Source: Bombus terrestris (taxonomy: Eukaryota > Arthropoda > Insecta > Hymenoptera > Apidae). Taken from it: a stretch of DNA of 64,000 bases. Shown piece after piece: positions 1 to 12,150 of the stretch. The DNA is taken from assembly GCF_910591885.1 (NCBI RefSeq), contig NW_025963611.1, positions 124,001 through 188,000 on the forward strand, in the 5' to 3' direction. Every line of letters begins with the position of its first letter. The stretch's first letter is position 1. The position numbers were made by a program, and so were the translations under genes. The notes under the pieces were generated by a model. The model had not been told where the DNA came from, ran no database searches, and worked only from the letters and a program-made list of their open reading frames with translations.

Positions 1-180
1 ACGTTGTCGGACGTTGTCCCACGTTGTCCCACGTTGTCCCACGTTGTCCAACGATGTCCAACGGTGTCCCACGTTGTCCCACGTTGTCCCACGTTGTCCC
101 ACGTTGTCCCACGTTGTCCCACGTTGTCCCACGTTGTCCCACGTTGTCCCACGTTGTCCCACGTTGTCCCACGTTGTCCC

Positions 181-270
181 ACGGTGTCCAACGATGTCCA
201 ACGATGTCCAACGGTGTCCCACGATGTCCAACGATGTCCAACGATGTCCAACGGTGTCCAACGGTTTCCC
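181..270. repeat. 90-bp variant word, copy 1 (others at 1621, 2221, 4631, 5091)
   Basis: Nine consecutive non-consensus units form a word that recurs with few changes at 1,621-1,710, 2,221-2,310, 4,631-4,720 and 5,091-5,180. Position-4 states run G, A, A, G, A, A, A, G, G. The last unit is ACGGTTTCCC in four copies and ACGGTGTCCC at 1,701. The seventh unit is TCGATGTCCA at 2,281, 4,691 and 5,151, creating an ATCGAT (ClaI) hexamer, but ACGATGTCCA at 241 and 1,681. The shared private base groups the last three copies as the more recent relatives. Confidence 0.85.
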
Positions 271-1620
271 ACGTTGTCCCACGTTGTCCCACGTTGTCCC
301 ACGGTGTCCAACGATGTCCAACGGTGTCCCACGTTGTCCAACGGTGTCCCACGTTGTCCAACGGTGTCCCACGTTGTCCCACGTTGTCCCACGTTGTCCC
401 ACGTTGTCCCACGATGTCCCACGTTGTCCCACGTTGTCCCACGTTGTCCCAAGTTGTCCCGCGTTGTCCCACGTTGTCCCACGTTGTCCCACGTTGTCCC
501 ACGTTGTCCCACGTTGTCCCACGTTGTCCCACGGTGTCCAAGGATGTCCAACGGTGTCCAACGGTGTCCCACGGTGTCCAACGGTGTCCCACGTTGTACC
601 ACGTTGTCCCGCGTTGTCCCACGTTGTCCCACGTTGTCCCACGTTGTCCCACGTTGTCCCACGTTGTCCCACGTTGTCCCACGGTGTCCAACGGTGTCCA
701 ACGATGTCCCACGTTGTCCAACGGTGTCCAACGGTGTCCCACGTTGTCCCACGGTGTCCAACGGTGTCCAACGATGTCCCACGTTGTCCCACGTTGTCCC
801 ACGTTGTCCCACGTTGTCCCACGGTGTCCAACGATGTCCCACGTTGTCCCACGGTGTCCAACGATGTCCAACGGTGTCCAACGGTGTCCCACGGTGTCCA
901 ACGGTGTCCCACGTTGTCCCACGTTGTCCCGCGTTGTCCCACGATGTCCCACGTTGTCCCACGTTGTCCCACGTTGTCCCAAGTTGTCCCACGTTGTCCC
1001 ACGTTGTCCCACGTTGTCCCACGTTGTCCCACGTTGTCCCACGTTGTCCCACGGTGTCCAACGATGTCCAACGGTGTCCAACGGTGTCCCACGGTGTCCA
1101 ACGGTGTCCCACGTTGTCCCACGTTGTCCCGCGTTGTCCCACGTTGTCCCACGTTGTCCCACGTTGTCCCACGGTGTCCAACGATGTCCCACGTTGTCCC
1201 ACGTTGTCCAACGGTGTCCCACGTTGTCCCACGTTGTCCCACGTTGTCCCACGTTGTCCCACGTTGTCCCACGGTGTCCAACGATGTCCAACGGTGTCCA
1301 ACGGTGTCCCACGGTGTCCAACGGTGTCCCACGTTGTCCCACGTTGTCCCGCGTTGTCCCACGTTGTCCCACGGTGTCCAACGATGTCCAACGGTGTCCA
1401 ACGGTGTCCCACGGTGTCCAACGGTGTCCCACGTTGTCCCACGTTGTCCCACGTTGTCCCACGTTGTCCCACGTTGTCCCACGTTGTCCAACGATGTCCA
1501 ACGGTGTCCCACGTTGTCCCACGTTGTCCCACGTTGTCCCACGTTGTCCCACGTTGTCCCACGTTGTCCCACGTTGTCCCACGTTGTCCCACGTTGTCCC
1601 ACGTTGTCCCACGTTGTCCC

Positions 1621-1880
1621 ACGGTGTCCAACGATGTCCAACGATGTCCAACGGTGTCCCACGATGTCCAACGATGTCCAACGATGTCCAACGGTGTCCA
1701 ACGGTGTCCCACGTTGTCCCACGTTGTCCCACGTTGTCCCACGGTGTCCAACGATGTCCAACGGTGGCCCACGTTGTCCAACGGTGTCCCACGTTGTCCC
1801 AAGTTGTCCCACGTTGTCCCACGTTGTCCCACGATGTCCCACGTTGTCCCACGTTGTCCCACGTTGTCCCAAGTTGTCCC
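1621..1880. repeat. Higher-order repeat copy 1 (paralogues at 2221 and 5091)
   Basis: This segment matches 2,221-2,480 at an offset of 600 bp and 5,091-5,350 at an offset of 3,470 bp. Shared landmarks are the 90-bp variant word at its start and the AAGTTGTCCC unit at 1,871, 2,471 and 5,341. The 1,761 unit here is ACGGTGGCCC, a private change not seen in the other copies. The match continues in whole units without any change of register. Confidence 0.8.
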
Positions 1881-2220
1881 ACGTTGTCCCACGTTGTCCC
1901 ACGTTGTCCCACGTTGTCCCACGGTGTCCAACGATGTCCAACGGTGTCCAACGGTGTCCCACGGTGTCCAACGGTGTCCCACGTTGTCCCACGTTGTCCC
2001 GCGTTGTCCCAAGTTGTCCCACGTTGTCCCACGTTGTCCCACGTTGTCCCACGATGTCCCACGTTGTCCCACGTTGTCCCACGTTGTCCCACGTTGTCCC
2101 ACGTTGTCCCACGTTGTCCCACGTTGTCCCACGTTGTCCCACGTTGTCCCACGTTGTCCCACGTTGTCCCACGTTGTCCCACGTTGTCCCACGTTGTCCC
2201 ACGTTGTCCCACGTTGTCCC

Positions 2221-2480
2221 ACGGTGTCCAACGATGTCCAACGATGTCCAACGGTGTCCCACGATGTCCAACGATGTCCATCGATGTCCAACGGTGTCCA
2301 ACGGTTTCCCACGTTGTCCCACGTTGTCCCACGTTGTCCCACGGTGTCCAACGATGTCCAACGGTGTCCCACGTTGTCCAACGGTGTCCCACGTTGTCCC
2401 ACGTTGTCCCACGTTGTCCCACGTTGTCCCACGATGTCCCACGTTGTCCCACGTTGTCCCACGTTGTCCCAAGTTGTCCC
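2221..2480. repeat. Higher-order repeat copy 2
   Basis: This copy matches 5,091-5,350 at an offset of 2,870 bp more closely than it matches 1,621-1,880. Both carry TCGATGTCCA as the seventh unit and the ACGGTTTCCC end unit, so the duplication joining these two is probably younger. Confidence 0.8.
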
Positions 2481-5090
2481 ACGTTGTCCCACGTTGTCCC
2501 ACGGTGTCCAACGGTGTCCAACGATGTCCCACGTTGTCCCACGTTGTCCCACGGTGTCCAACGATGTCCAACGGTGTCCAACGGTGTCCCACGGTGTCCA
2601 ACGGTGTCCCACGTTGTCCCACGTTGTCCCGCGTTGTCCCACGTTGTCCCACGTTGTCCCACGTTGTCCCACGTTGTCCCACGTTGTCCCACGATGTCCC
2701 ACGTTGTCCCACGTTGTCCCACGTTGTCCCACGTTGTCCCACGTTGTCCCACGATGTCCCACGTTGTCCCACGTTGTCCCACGTTGTCCCACGTTGTCCC
2801 ACGTTGTCCCACGTTGTCCCACGTTGTCCCACGTTGTCCCACGTTGTCCCACGGTGTCCAACGGTGTCCAACGATGTCCCACGTTGTCCCACGTTGTCCC
2901 ACGTTGTCCCACGTTGTCCCACGATGTCCCACGTTGTCCCACGTTGTCCCACGTTGTCCCACGGTGTCCAACGATGTCCAACGGTGTCCAGCGATGTCCA
3001 ACGGTGTCCCACGTTGTCCAACGGTGTCCCACGTTGTCCAACGGTGTCCCACGTTGTCCCACATTGTCCCACGTTGTCCCACGATGTCCCACGTTGTCCC
3101 ACGTTGTCCCACGTTGTCCCACGTTGTCCCACGTTGTCCCACGTTGTCCCACGTTGTCCCACGTTGTCCCACGGTGTCCAACGATGTCCATCGGTGTCCA
3201 ACGGTGTCCCACGGTGTCCAACGGTGTCCCACGTTGTCCCACGTTGTCCCACGTTGTCCCACGTTGTCCCACGTTGTCCCACGTTGTCCAACGATGTCCA
3301 ACGGTGTCCCACGTTTTCCCACGTTGTTCCATGGTTTCCCACGTTGTCCCACGTTGTCCCACGTTGTCCCACGGTGTCCAACGATGTCCAACGGTGTCCA
3401 ACGGTGTCCAACGGTGTCCAACGGTGTCCCACGTTGTCCCACGTTGTCCCACGGTGTCCAACGGTGTCCCACGTTGTCCCACGTTGTCCCACGTTGTCCC
3501 ACGGTGTCCAACGATGTCCAACGGTGTCCCACGTTGTCCCACGTTGTCCCACGTTGTCCCACGTTGTCCCACGTTGTCCCACGATGTCCCACGTTGTCCC
3601 ACGTTGTCCCACGTTGTCCCACGTTGTCCCACGTTGTCCCACGTTGTCCCACGTTGTCCCACGTTGTCCCACGTTGTCCCACGTTGTCCCACGTTGTCCC
3701 ACGTTGTCCCACGTTGTCCCACGTTGTCCCACGTTGTCCCACGTTGTCCCACGTTGTCCCACGGTGTCCAACGGTGTCCAACGATGTCCCACGTTGTCCC
3801 ACGTTGTCCCACGTTGTCCCACGTTGTCCCACGATGTCCCACGTTGTCCCACGTTGTCCCACGTTGTCCCACGTTGTCCCACGTTGTCCCACGTTGTCCC
3901 ACGTTGTCCCACGTTGTCCCACGTTGTCCCACGTTGTCCCACGTTGTCCCACGGTGTCCAACGATGTCCAACGGTGTCCAGCGATGTCCAACGGTGTCCC
4001 ACGTTGTCCCACGTTTTCCCACGTTGTCCCACGTTGTCCCACGGTGTCCAACGATGTCCAACGATGTCCAACGGTGTCCCACGTTGTCCCACGTTGTTCC
4101 ATGGTTTCCCACGTTGTCCCACGTTGTCCCACGTTGTCCCACGTTGTCCCACGATGTCCCACGTTGTCCCACGTTGTCCCACGTTGTCCCACGTTGTCCC
4201 ACGTTGTCCCACGTTGTCCCACGTTGTCCCACGTTGTCCCACGTTGTCCCACGTTGTCCCACGTTGTCCCACGTTGTCCCACGTTGTCCCACGTTGTCCC
4301 ACGGTGTCCAACGATGTCCAACGATGTCCAACGGTGTCCAACGGTGTCCAACGGTGTCCCACGTTGTCCCACGTTGTCCCGCGTTGTCCCACGTTGTCCC
4401 ACGTTGTCCCACGATGTCCCACGTTGTCCCACGTTGTCCCACGTTGTCCCACGGTGTCCAACGATGTCCAACGATGTCCAACGGTGTCCCACGATGTCCC
4501 ACGTTGTCCCACGTTGTCCCACGTTGTCCCACGTTGTCCCACGTTGTCCCACGTTGTCCCACGTTGTCCCACGTTGTCCCACGTTGTCCCACGTTGTCCC
4601 ACGTTGTCCCACGTTGTCCCACGTTGTCCCACGGTGTCCAACGATGTCCAACGATGTCCAACGGTGTCCCACGATGTCCAACGATGTCCATCGATGTCCA
4701 ACGGTGTCCAACGGTTTCCCACGTTGTCCCACGTTGTCCCACGTTGTCCCACGGTGTCCAACGATGTCCAACGATGTCCAACGGTGTCCCACGATGTCCC
4801 ACGTTGTCCCACGTTGTCCCACGTTGTCCCGCGTTGTCCCACGTTGTCCCACGTTGTCCCACGATGTCCCACGTTGTCCCACGTTGTCCCACGTTGTCCC
4901 ACGGTGTCCAACGATGTCCAACGATGTCCAACGGTGTCCCACGATGTCCCACGTTGTCCCACGTTGTCCCACGTTGTCCCACGTTGTCCCACGTTGTCCC
5001 ACGTTGTCCCACGTTGTCCCACGTTGTCCCACGTTGTCCCACGTTGTCCCACGTTGTCCCACGTTGTCCCACGTTGTCCCACGTTGTCCC

Positions 5091-5350
5091 ACGGTGTCCA
5101 ACGATGTCCAACGATGTCCAACGGTGTCCCACGATGTCCAACGATGTCCATCGATGTCCAACGGTGTCCAACGGTTTCCCACGTTGTCCCACGTTGTCCC
5201 ACGTTGTCCCACGGTGTCCAACGATGTCCAACGGTGTCCCACGTTGTCCAACGGTGTCCCACGTTGTCCCACGTTGTCCCACGTTGTCCCACGTTGTCCC
5301 ACGATGTCCCACGTTGTCCCACGTTGTCCCACGTTGTCCCAAGTTGTCCC
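5091..5350. repeat. Higher-order repeat copy 3
   Basis: This is the third copy of the segment at 1,621 and 2,221, recognised by the 90-bp word with a ClaI-type TCGATGTCCA unit at 5,151 and the AAGTTGTCCC unit at 5,341. A bare copy of the word without the following landmarks lies 460 bp upstream at 4,631. Confidence 0.8.
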
Positions 5351-5910
5351 ACGTTGTCCCACGTTGTCCCACGGTGTCCAACGGTGTCCCACGTTGTCCC
5401 ACGTTGTCCCGCGTTGTCCCACGTTGTCCCACGTTGTCCCACGATGTCCCACGTTGTCCCACGTTGTCCCACGTTGTCCCACGGTGTCCAACGATGTCCA
5501 ACGGTGTCCCACGTTGTCCAACGGTGTCCCACGTTGTCCCACGTTGTCCCACGTTGTCCCACGTTGTCCCACGATGTCCCACGTTGTCCCACGTTGTCCC
5601 ACGTTGTCCCACGTTGTCCCACGTTGTCCCACGTTGTCCCACGTTGTCCCACGTTGTCCCACGTTGTCCCACGTTGTCCCACGGTGTCCAACGATGTCCA
5701 ACGGTGTCCAACGGTGTCCCACGGTGTCCAACGATGTCCCACGTTGTCCCACGTTGTCCCACGTTGTCCCACGTTGTCCCACGTTGTCCCACGTTGTCCC
5801 ACGTTGTCCCACGTTGTCCCACGTTGTCCCACGTTGTCCCACGTTGTCCCACGTTGTCCCACGTTGTCCCACGTTGTCCCACGTTGTCCCACGTTGTCCC
5901 ATGTTGTCCC

Positions 5911-6720
5911 ACGGTGTCCAACGGTGTCCAACGATGTCCCACGTTGTCCCACGTTGTCCCACGTTGTCCCACGTTGTCCCACGATGTCCCACGTTGTCCC
6001 ACGTTGTCCCACGTTGTCCCACGTTGTCCCACGTTGTCCCACGTTGTCCCACGTTGTCCCACGTTGTCCCACGTTGTCCCACGTTGTCCCACGTTGTCCC
6101 ACGGTGTCCAACGATGTCCAACGGTGTCCAGCGATGTCCAACGGTGTCCCACGTTGTCCCACGTTTTCCCACGTTGTCCCACGTTGTCCCACGGTGTCCA
6201 ACGATGTCCAACGATGTCCAACGGTGTCCCACGTTGTCCCACGTTGTTCCATGGTTTCCCACGTTGTCCCACGTTGTCCCACGTTGTCCCACGGTGTCCA
6301 ACGATGTCCAACGGTGTCCAACGGTGTCCAACGGTGTCCAACGGTGTCCCACGTTGTCCCACGTTGTCCCGCGTTGTCCCACGTTGTCCCACGTTGTCCC
6401 ACGATGTCCCACGTTGTCCCACGTTGTCCCACGTTGTCCCACGGTGTCCAACGATGTCCAACGGTGTCCCACGTTGTCCAACGGTGTCCCACGTTGTCCC
6501 ACGTTGTCCCACGTTGTCCCACGTTGTCCCACGATGTCCCACGTTGTCCCACGTTGTCCCACGTTGTCCCACGTTGTCCCACGTTGTCCCACGTTGTCCC
6601 ACGTTGTCCCACGTTGTCCCACGGTGTCCAACGATGTCCAACGGTGTCCAACGGTGTCCCACGGTGTCCAACGATGTCCCACGTTGTCCCACGTTGTCCC
6701 ACGTTGTCCCACGTTGTCCC
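5911..6720. repeat. 1.13-kb tandem duplication, left copy
   Basis: Landmarks here recur exactly 1,130 bp to the right: the ACGGTGTCCA pair at 5,911 and 7,041, ACGATGTCCC at 5,981 and 7,111, GCGATGTCCA at 6,131 and 7,261, ACGTTTTCCC at 6,161 and 7,291, the NcoI dimer at 6,241 and 7,371, GCGTTGTCCC at 6,371 and 7,501, and the variant cluster at 6,621 and 7,751. Identity ends near 6,720, where the left copy has a private CCGTTGTCCC at 6,731. Confidence 0.9.
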
Positions 6721-7040
6721 ACGTTGTCCCCCGTTGTCCCACGTTGTCCAACGATGTCCAACGGTGTCCCACGTTGTCCCACGTTGTTCCATGGTTTCCC
6801 ACGTTGTCCCACGTTGTCCCACGTTGTCCCACGGTGTCCAACGATGTCCAACGGTGTCCAACGGTGTCCAACGGTGTCCAACGGTGTCCAACGGTGTCCC
6901 ACGTTGTCCCACGTTGTCCCACGTTGTCCCACGGTGTCCAACGATGTCCAACGGTGTCCCACGTTGTCCCACGTTGTCCCACGTTGTCCCACGTTGTCCC
7001 ACGTTGTCCCACGTTGTCCCACGTTGTCCCACGTTGTCCC

Positions 7041-7850
7041 ACGGTGTCCAACGGTGTCCAACGATGTCCCACGTTGTCCCACGTTGTCACACGTTGTCCC
7101 ACGTTGTCCCACGATGTCCCACGTTGTCCCACGTTGTCCCACGTTGTCCCACGTTGTCCCACGTTGTCCCACGTTGTCCCACGTTGTCCCACGTTGTCCC
7201 ACGTTGTCCCACGTTGTCCCACGTTGTCCCACGGTGTCCAACGATGTCCAACGGTGTCCAGCGATGTCCAACGGTGTCCCACGTTGTCCCACGTTTTCCC
7301 ACGTTGTCCCACGTTGTCCCACGGTGTCCAACGATGTCCAACGATGTCCAACGGTGTCCCACGTTGTCCCACGTTGTTCCATGGTTTCCCACGTTGTCCC
7401 ACGTTGTCCCACGTTGTCCCACGGTGTCCAACGATGTCCAACGGTGTCCAACGGTGTCCAACGGTGTCCAACGGTGTCCCACGTTGTCCCACGTTGTCCC
7501 GCGTTGTCCCACGTTGTCCCACGTTGTCCCACGATGTCCCACGTTGTCCCACGTTGTCCCACGTTGTCCCACGGTGTCCAACGATGTCCAACGGTGTCCC
7601 ACGTTGTCCAACGGTGTCCCACGTTGTCCCACGTTGTCCCACGTTGTCCCACGTTGTCCCACGATGTCCCACGTTGTCCCACGTTGTCCCACGTTGTCCC
7701 ACGTTGTCCCACGTTGTCCCACGTTGTCCCACGTTGTCCCACGTTGTCCCACGGTGTCCAACGATGTCCAACGGTGTCCAACGGTGTCCCACGGTGTCCA
7801 ACGATGTCCCACGTTGTCCCACGTTGTCCCACGTTGTCCCACGTTGTCCC
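7041..7850. repeat. 1.13-kb tandem duplication, right copy
   Basis: This is the right copy of the segment at 5,911-6,720. A private ACGTTGTCAC unit at 7,081 distinguishes it, so that change arose after duplication; on the minus strand it makes a TGA triplet that closes one of the spurious long frames. Confidence 0.9.
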
Positions 7851-8360
7851 ACGTTGTCCCACGTTGTCCCACGTTGTCCCACGTTGTCCCACGGTGTCCC
7901 ACGATGTCCAACGGTGTCCCACGTTGTCCCACGTTGTCCCACGTTGTCCCACGTTGTCCCACGTTGTCCCACGTTGTCCCACGTTGTCCCACGTTGTCCC
8001 ACGTTGTCCCACGTTGTCCCACGGTGTCCAACGATGTCCAACGGTGTCCAGCGATGTCCAACGGTGTCCCACGTTGTCCCACGTTTTCCCACGTTGTCCC
8101 ACGTTGTCCCACGGTGTCCAACGATGTCCAACGATGTCCAACGGTGTCCCACGTTGTCCCACGTTGTTCCATGGTTTCCCACGTTGTCCCACGTTGTCTC
8201 ACGTTGTCCCACGGTGTCCAACGATGTCCAACGGTGTCCAACGGTGTCCAACGGTGTCCGACGTTGTCCCACGTTGTCCCACGTTGTCCCACGTTGTCCC
8301 ACGTTGTCCCACGTTGTCCCACGTTGTCCCACGTTGTCCCACGTTGTCCCACGTTGTCCC

Positions 8361-8520
8361 ACGTTGTCCAACGATGTCCAACGGTGTCCCACGTTGTCCC
8401 ACGTTGTGCCACGTTGTCCCACGTTGTCCCACGTTGTCCCACGTTGTCCAACGATGTCCAACGGTGTCCCACGTTGTCCCACGTTGTGCCACGTTGTCCC
8501 ACGTTGTCCCACGTTGTCCC
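8361..8520. repeat. 80-bp tandem duplication marked by ACGTTGTGCC
   Basis: The run from the ACGTTGTCCA unit at 8,361 to the private ACGTTGTGCC unit at 8,401 is repeated 80 bp downstream (8,441 and 8,481). I saw the GCC-ending unit nowhere else in the window, so this is a very local and probably recent eight-unit duplication. Confidence 0.85.
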
Positions 8521-8660
8521 ACGTTGTCCCACGTTGTCCCACGTTGTCCCACGTTGTCCCACGTTGTCCCACGTTGTCCCACGTTGTCCCACGTTGTCCC
8601 ACGTTGTCCCACGGTGTCCAACGATGTCCAACGATGCCCAACGGTGTCCCACGTTGTCCC

Positions 8661-9270
8661 ACGTTGTTCCATGGTTTCCCACGTTGTCCCACGTTGTCCC
8701 ACGTTGTCCCACGGTGTCCAACGATGTCCAACGGTGTCCAACGGTGTCCAACGGTGTCCAACGGTGTCCCACGTTGTCCCACGTTGTCCCACGTTGTCCC
8801 ACGTTGTCCCACGATGTCCCACGTTGTCCCACGTTGTCCCACGTTGTCCCACGATGTCCCACGTTGTCCCACGTTGTCCCACGTTGTCCCACGTTGTCCC
8901 ACGATGTCCCACGTTGTCCCACGTTGTCCCACGTTGTCCCACGTTGTCCCACGGTGTCCAACGATGTCCAACGGTGTCCAACGGTGTCCCACGGTGTCCA
9001 ACGGTGTCCCACGTTGTCCCACGTTGTCCCACGTTGTCCCACGTTGTCCCACGTTGTCCCACGATGTCCCACGTTGTCCCACGTTGTCCGACGTTGTCCC
9101 ACGTTGTCCCACGTTGTCCCACGTTGTCCCACGTTGTCCCACGGTGTCCAACGATGTCCAACGATGTCCAACGGTGTCCCACGTTGTCCAACGTTGTTCC
9201 ATGGTTTCCCACGTTGTCCCACGTTGTCCCACGTTGTCCCACGGTGTCCAACGATGTCCAACGGTGTCCA
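8661..9270. repeat. 0.63-kb tandem duplication, left copy
   Basis: Landmarks recur 630 bp to the right: NcoI dimers at 8,661 and 9,191 recur at 9,291 and 9,821; ACGATGTCCC at 8,811, 8,851 and 8,901 recurs at 9,441, 9,481 and 9,531; the CCG-ending unit at 9,081 recurs at 9,711. In both copies the second dimer is preceded by an unusual ACGTTGTCCA unit, at 9,181 and 9,811. Confidence 0.9.
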
Positions 9271-9290
9271 ACGGTGTCCCACGTTGTCCC

Positions 9291-9900
9291 ACGTTGTTCC
9301 ATGGTTTCCCACGTTGTCCCACGTTGTCCCACGTTGTCCCACGGTGTCCAACGATGTCCAACGGTGTCCAACGGTGTCCAACGGTGTCCAACGGTGTCCC
9401 ACGTTGTCCCACGTTGTCCCACGTTGTCCCACGTTGTCCCACGATGTCCCACGTTGTCCCACGTTGTCCCACGTTGTCCCACGATGTCCCACGTTGTCCC
9501 ACGTTGTCCCACGTTGTCCCACGTTGTCCCACGATGTCCCACGTTGTCCCACGTTGTCCCACGTTGTCCCACGTTGTCCCACGGTGTCCAACGATGTCCA
9601 ACGGTGTCCAACGGTGTCCCACGGTGTCCAACGGTGTCCCACGTTGTCCCACGTTGTCCCACGTTGTCCCACGTTGTCCCACGTTGTCCCACGATGTCCC
9701 ACGTTGTCCCACGTTGTCCGACGTTGTCCCACGTTGTCCCACGTTGTCCCACGTTGTCCCACGTTGTCCCACGGTGTCCAACGATGTCCAACGATGTCCA
9801 ACGGTGTCCCACGTTGTCCAACGTTGTTCCATGGTTTCCCACGTTATCCCACGTTGTCCCACGTTGTCCCACGGTGTCCAACGATGTCCAACGGTGTCCA
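9291..9900. repeat. 0.63-kb tandem duplication, right copy
   Basis: This is the right copy of the 8,661-9,270 segment. It carries a private ACGTTATCCC unit at 9,841, the only one I found, which places a TAA triplet on the minus strand. Confidence 0.9.
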
Positions 9901-10390
9901 ACGGTGTCCAACGGTGTCCAACGGTGTCCCACGTTGTCCCACGTTGTCCCACGTTGTCCCACGTTGTCCCACGTTGTCCCACGATGTCCCACGTTGTCCC
10001 ACGTTGTCCCACGTTGTCCCACGATGTCCCACGTTGTCCCACGTTGTCCCACGTTGTCCCACGTTGTCCCACGATGTCCCACGTTGTCCCACGTTGTCCC
10101 ACGTTGTCCCACGTTGTCCGACGTTGTCCCACGTTGTCCCACGTTGTCCCACGTTGTCCCACGGTGTCCAACGATGTCCAACGATGTCCAACGGTGTCCC
10201 ACGTTGTCCCACGTTGTTCCATGGTTTCCCACGTTGTCCCACGTTGTCCCACGTTGTCCCACGGTGTCCAACGATGTCCAACGGTGTCCAACGGTGTCCC
10301 ACGTTGTCCCACGTTGTCCCACGTTGTCCCAAGTTGTCCCACGATGTCCCACGTTGTCCCACGTTGTCCCACGTTGTCCCACGTTGTCCC

Positions 10391-10680
10391 ACGGTGTCCA
10401 ACGATGTCCAACGGTGTCCAACGGTGTCCAACGGTGTCCAACGATGTCCAACGATGTCCAACGATGTCCAACGGTGTCCAACGATGTCCAAGGATGTCCA
10501 ACGGTGTCCCACGATGTCCAACGATGTCCAACGATGTCCAACGGTGTCCAACGATGTCCAACGGTGTCCAACGATGTCCAACGATGTCCAACGGTGTCCC
10601 ACGATGTCCAACGATGTCCAGCGATGTCCAACGGTGTCCAACGGTGTCCAACGGTGTCCCACGGTGTCCAACGGTGTCCC
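10391..10680. repeat. Consensus-free island of variant monomers
   Basis: All 29 consecutive units are variants (ACGGTGTCCA, ACGATGTCCA, their CCC-ending forms, one AGGATGTCCA at 10,491 and one GCGATGTCCA at 10,621), with no ACGTTGTCCC. Elsewhere the consensus unit dominates. Since most units here end in CCA, the regular CCC/GGG tract spacing is lost. It looks like local amplification of a short G/A-type word. Shorter relatives occur at about 12,241-12,400, 14,261-14,410, 21,331-21,480 and 23,351-23,500. Confidence 0.9.
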
Positions 10681-12150
10681 ACGTTGTCCCACGTTGTCCC
10701 ACGTTGTCCCACGTTGTCCCACGATGTCCCACGTTGTCCAACGGTGTCCAACGGTGTCCAACGATGTCCAACGATGTCCAACGGTGTCCCACGATGTCCA
10801 ACGATGTCCAACGATGTCCAACGGTGTCCCACGTTGTCCCACGTTGTCCCACGTTGTCCCACGTTGTCCCACGTTGTCCCACGGTGTCCAACGATGTCCA
10901 ACGGTGTCCCACGTTGTCCAACGGTGTCCCACGTTGTCCCACGTTGTCCCACGTTGTCCCACGTTGTCCCACGTTGTCCCACGTTGTCCCACGTTGTCCC
11001 ACGTTGTCCCACGTTGTCCCACGTTGTCCCACGTTGTCCCACGTTGTCCCACGTTGTCCCACGGTGTCCAACGATGTCCAACTGTGTCCAACGGTGTCCC
11101 ACGGTGTCCAACGGTGTCCCACGTTGTCCCACGTTGTCCCACGTTGTCCCACGTTGTCCCACGTTGTCCCACGTTGTCCCACGTTGTCCAACGATGTCCA
11201 ACGGTGTCCCACGTTTTCCCACGTTGTTCCATGGTTTCCCACGTTGTCCCACGTTGTCCCACGTTGTCCCACGGTGTCCAACGATGTCCAACGGTGTCCA
11301 ACGGTGTCCAACGGTGTCCAACGGTGTCCCACGTTGTCCCACGTTGTCCCACGTTGTCCCACGGTGTCCAACGATGTCCAACGAAGTCCCACGTTGTCCC
11401 ACGTTGTCCCACGTTGTCCCACGTTGTCCCACGTTGTCCCACGATGTCCCACGTTGTCCCACGTTGTCCCACGTTGTCCCACGTTGTCCCACGTTGTCCC
11501 ACGTTGTCCCACGTTGTCCCACGTTGTCCCACGTTGTCCCACGTTGTCCCACGTTGTCCCACGCTGTCCCACGTTGTCCCACGGTGTCCAACGGTGTCCA
11601 ACGATGTCCCACGTTGTCCCACGTTGTCCCACGTTGTCCCACGTTGTCCCACGATGTCCCACGTTGTCCCACGTTGTCCCACGTTGTCCCACGTTGTCCC
11701 ACGTTGTCCCACGTTGTCCAACGATGTCCAACGGTGTCCCACGTTTTCCCACGTTGTTCCATGGTTTCCCACGTTGTCCCACGTTGTCCCACGTTGTCCC
11801 ACGGTGTCCAACGATGTCCAACGGTGTCCAACGGTGTCCAACGGTGTCCAACGGTGTCCCACGTTGTCCCACGTTGTCCCACGTTGTCCCACGGTGTCCA
11901 ACGATGTCCAACGGTGTCCCACGTTGTCCCACGTTGTCCCACGTTGTCCCACGTTGTCCCACGTTGTCCCACGATGTCCCACGTTCTCCCACGTTGTCCC
12001 ACGTTGTCCCACGTTGTCCCACGTTGTCCCACGTTGTCCCACGTTGTCCCACGTTGTCCCACGTTGTCCCACGTTGTCCCACGTTGTCCCACGTTGTCCC
12101 ACGTTGTCCCACGTTGTCCCACGTTGTCCCACGTTGTCCCACGTTGTCCC

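Larger units (their letters stand above)
1..3320. repeat. Left-hand array domain lacking the NcoI dimer
   Basis: In this stretch the paired units ACGTTGTTCC and ATGGTTTCCC, which recur about 90 times in the rest of the window, do not occur; the first pair is at 3,321. Instead it is comparatively rich in GCGTTGTCCC and AAGTTGTCCC units (the latter at 451, 981, 1,801, 1,871, 2,011 and 2,471). It may be an older or separately evolved domain, or the beginning of an array edge. The boundary is defined only by absence of a marker, so it is approximate. Confidence 0.6.

Noticed and set aside
2280..5155. ClaI (ATCGAT) hexamers at 2,280, 4,690 and 5,150 as regulatory sites
   Set aside because: They result from one inherited A-to-T change (TCGATGTCCA) copied with the surrounding word; there is no sign of a regulatory context.
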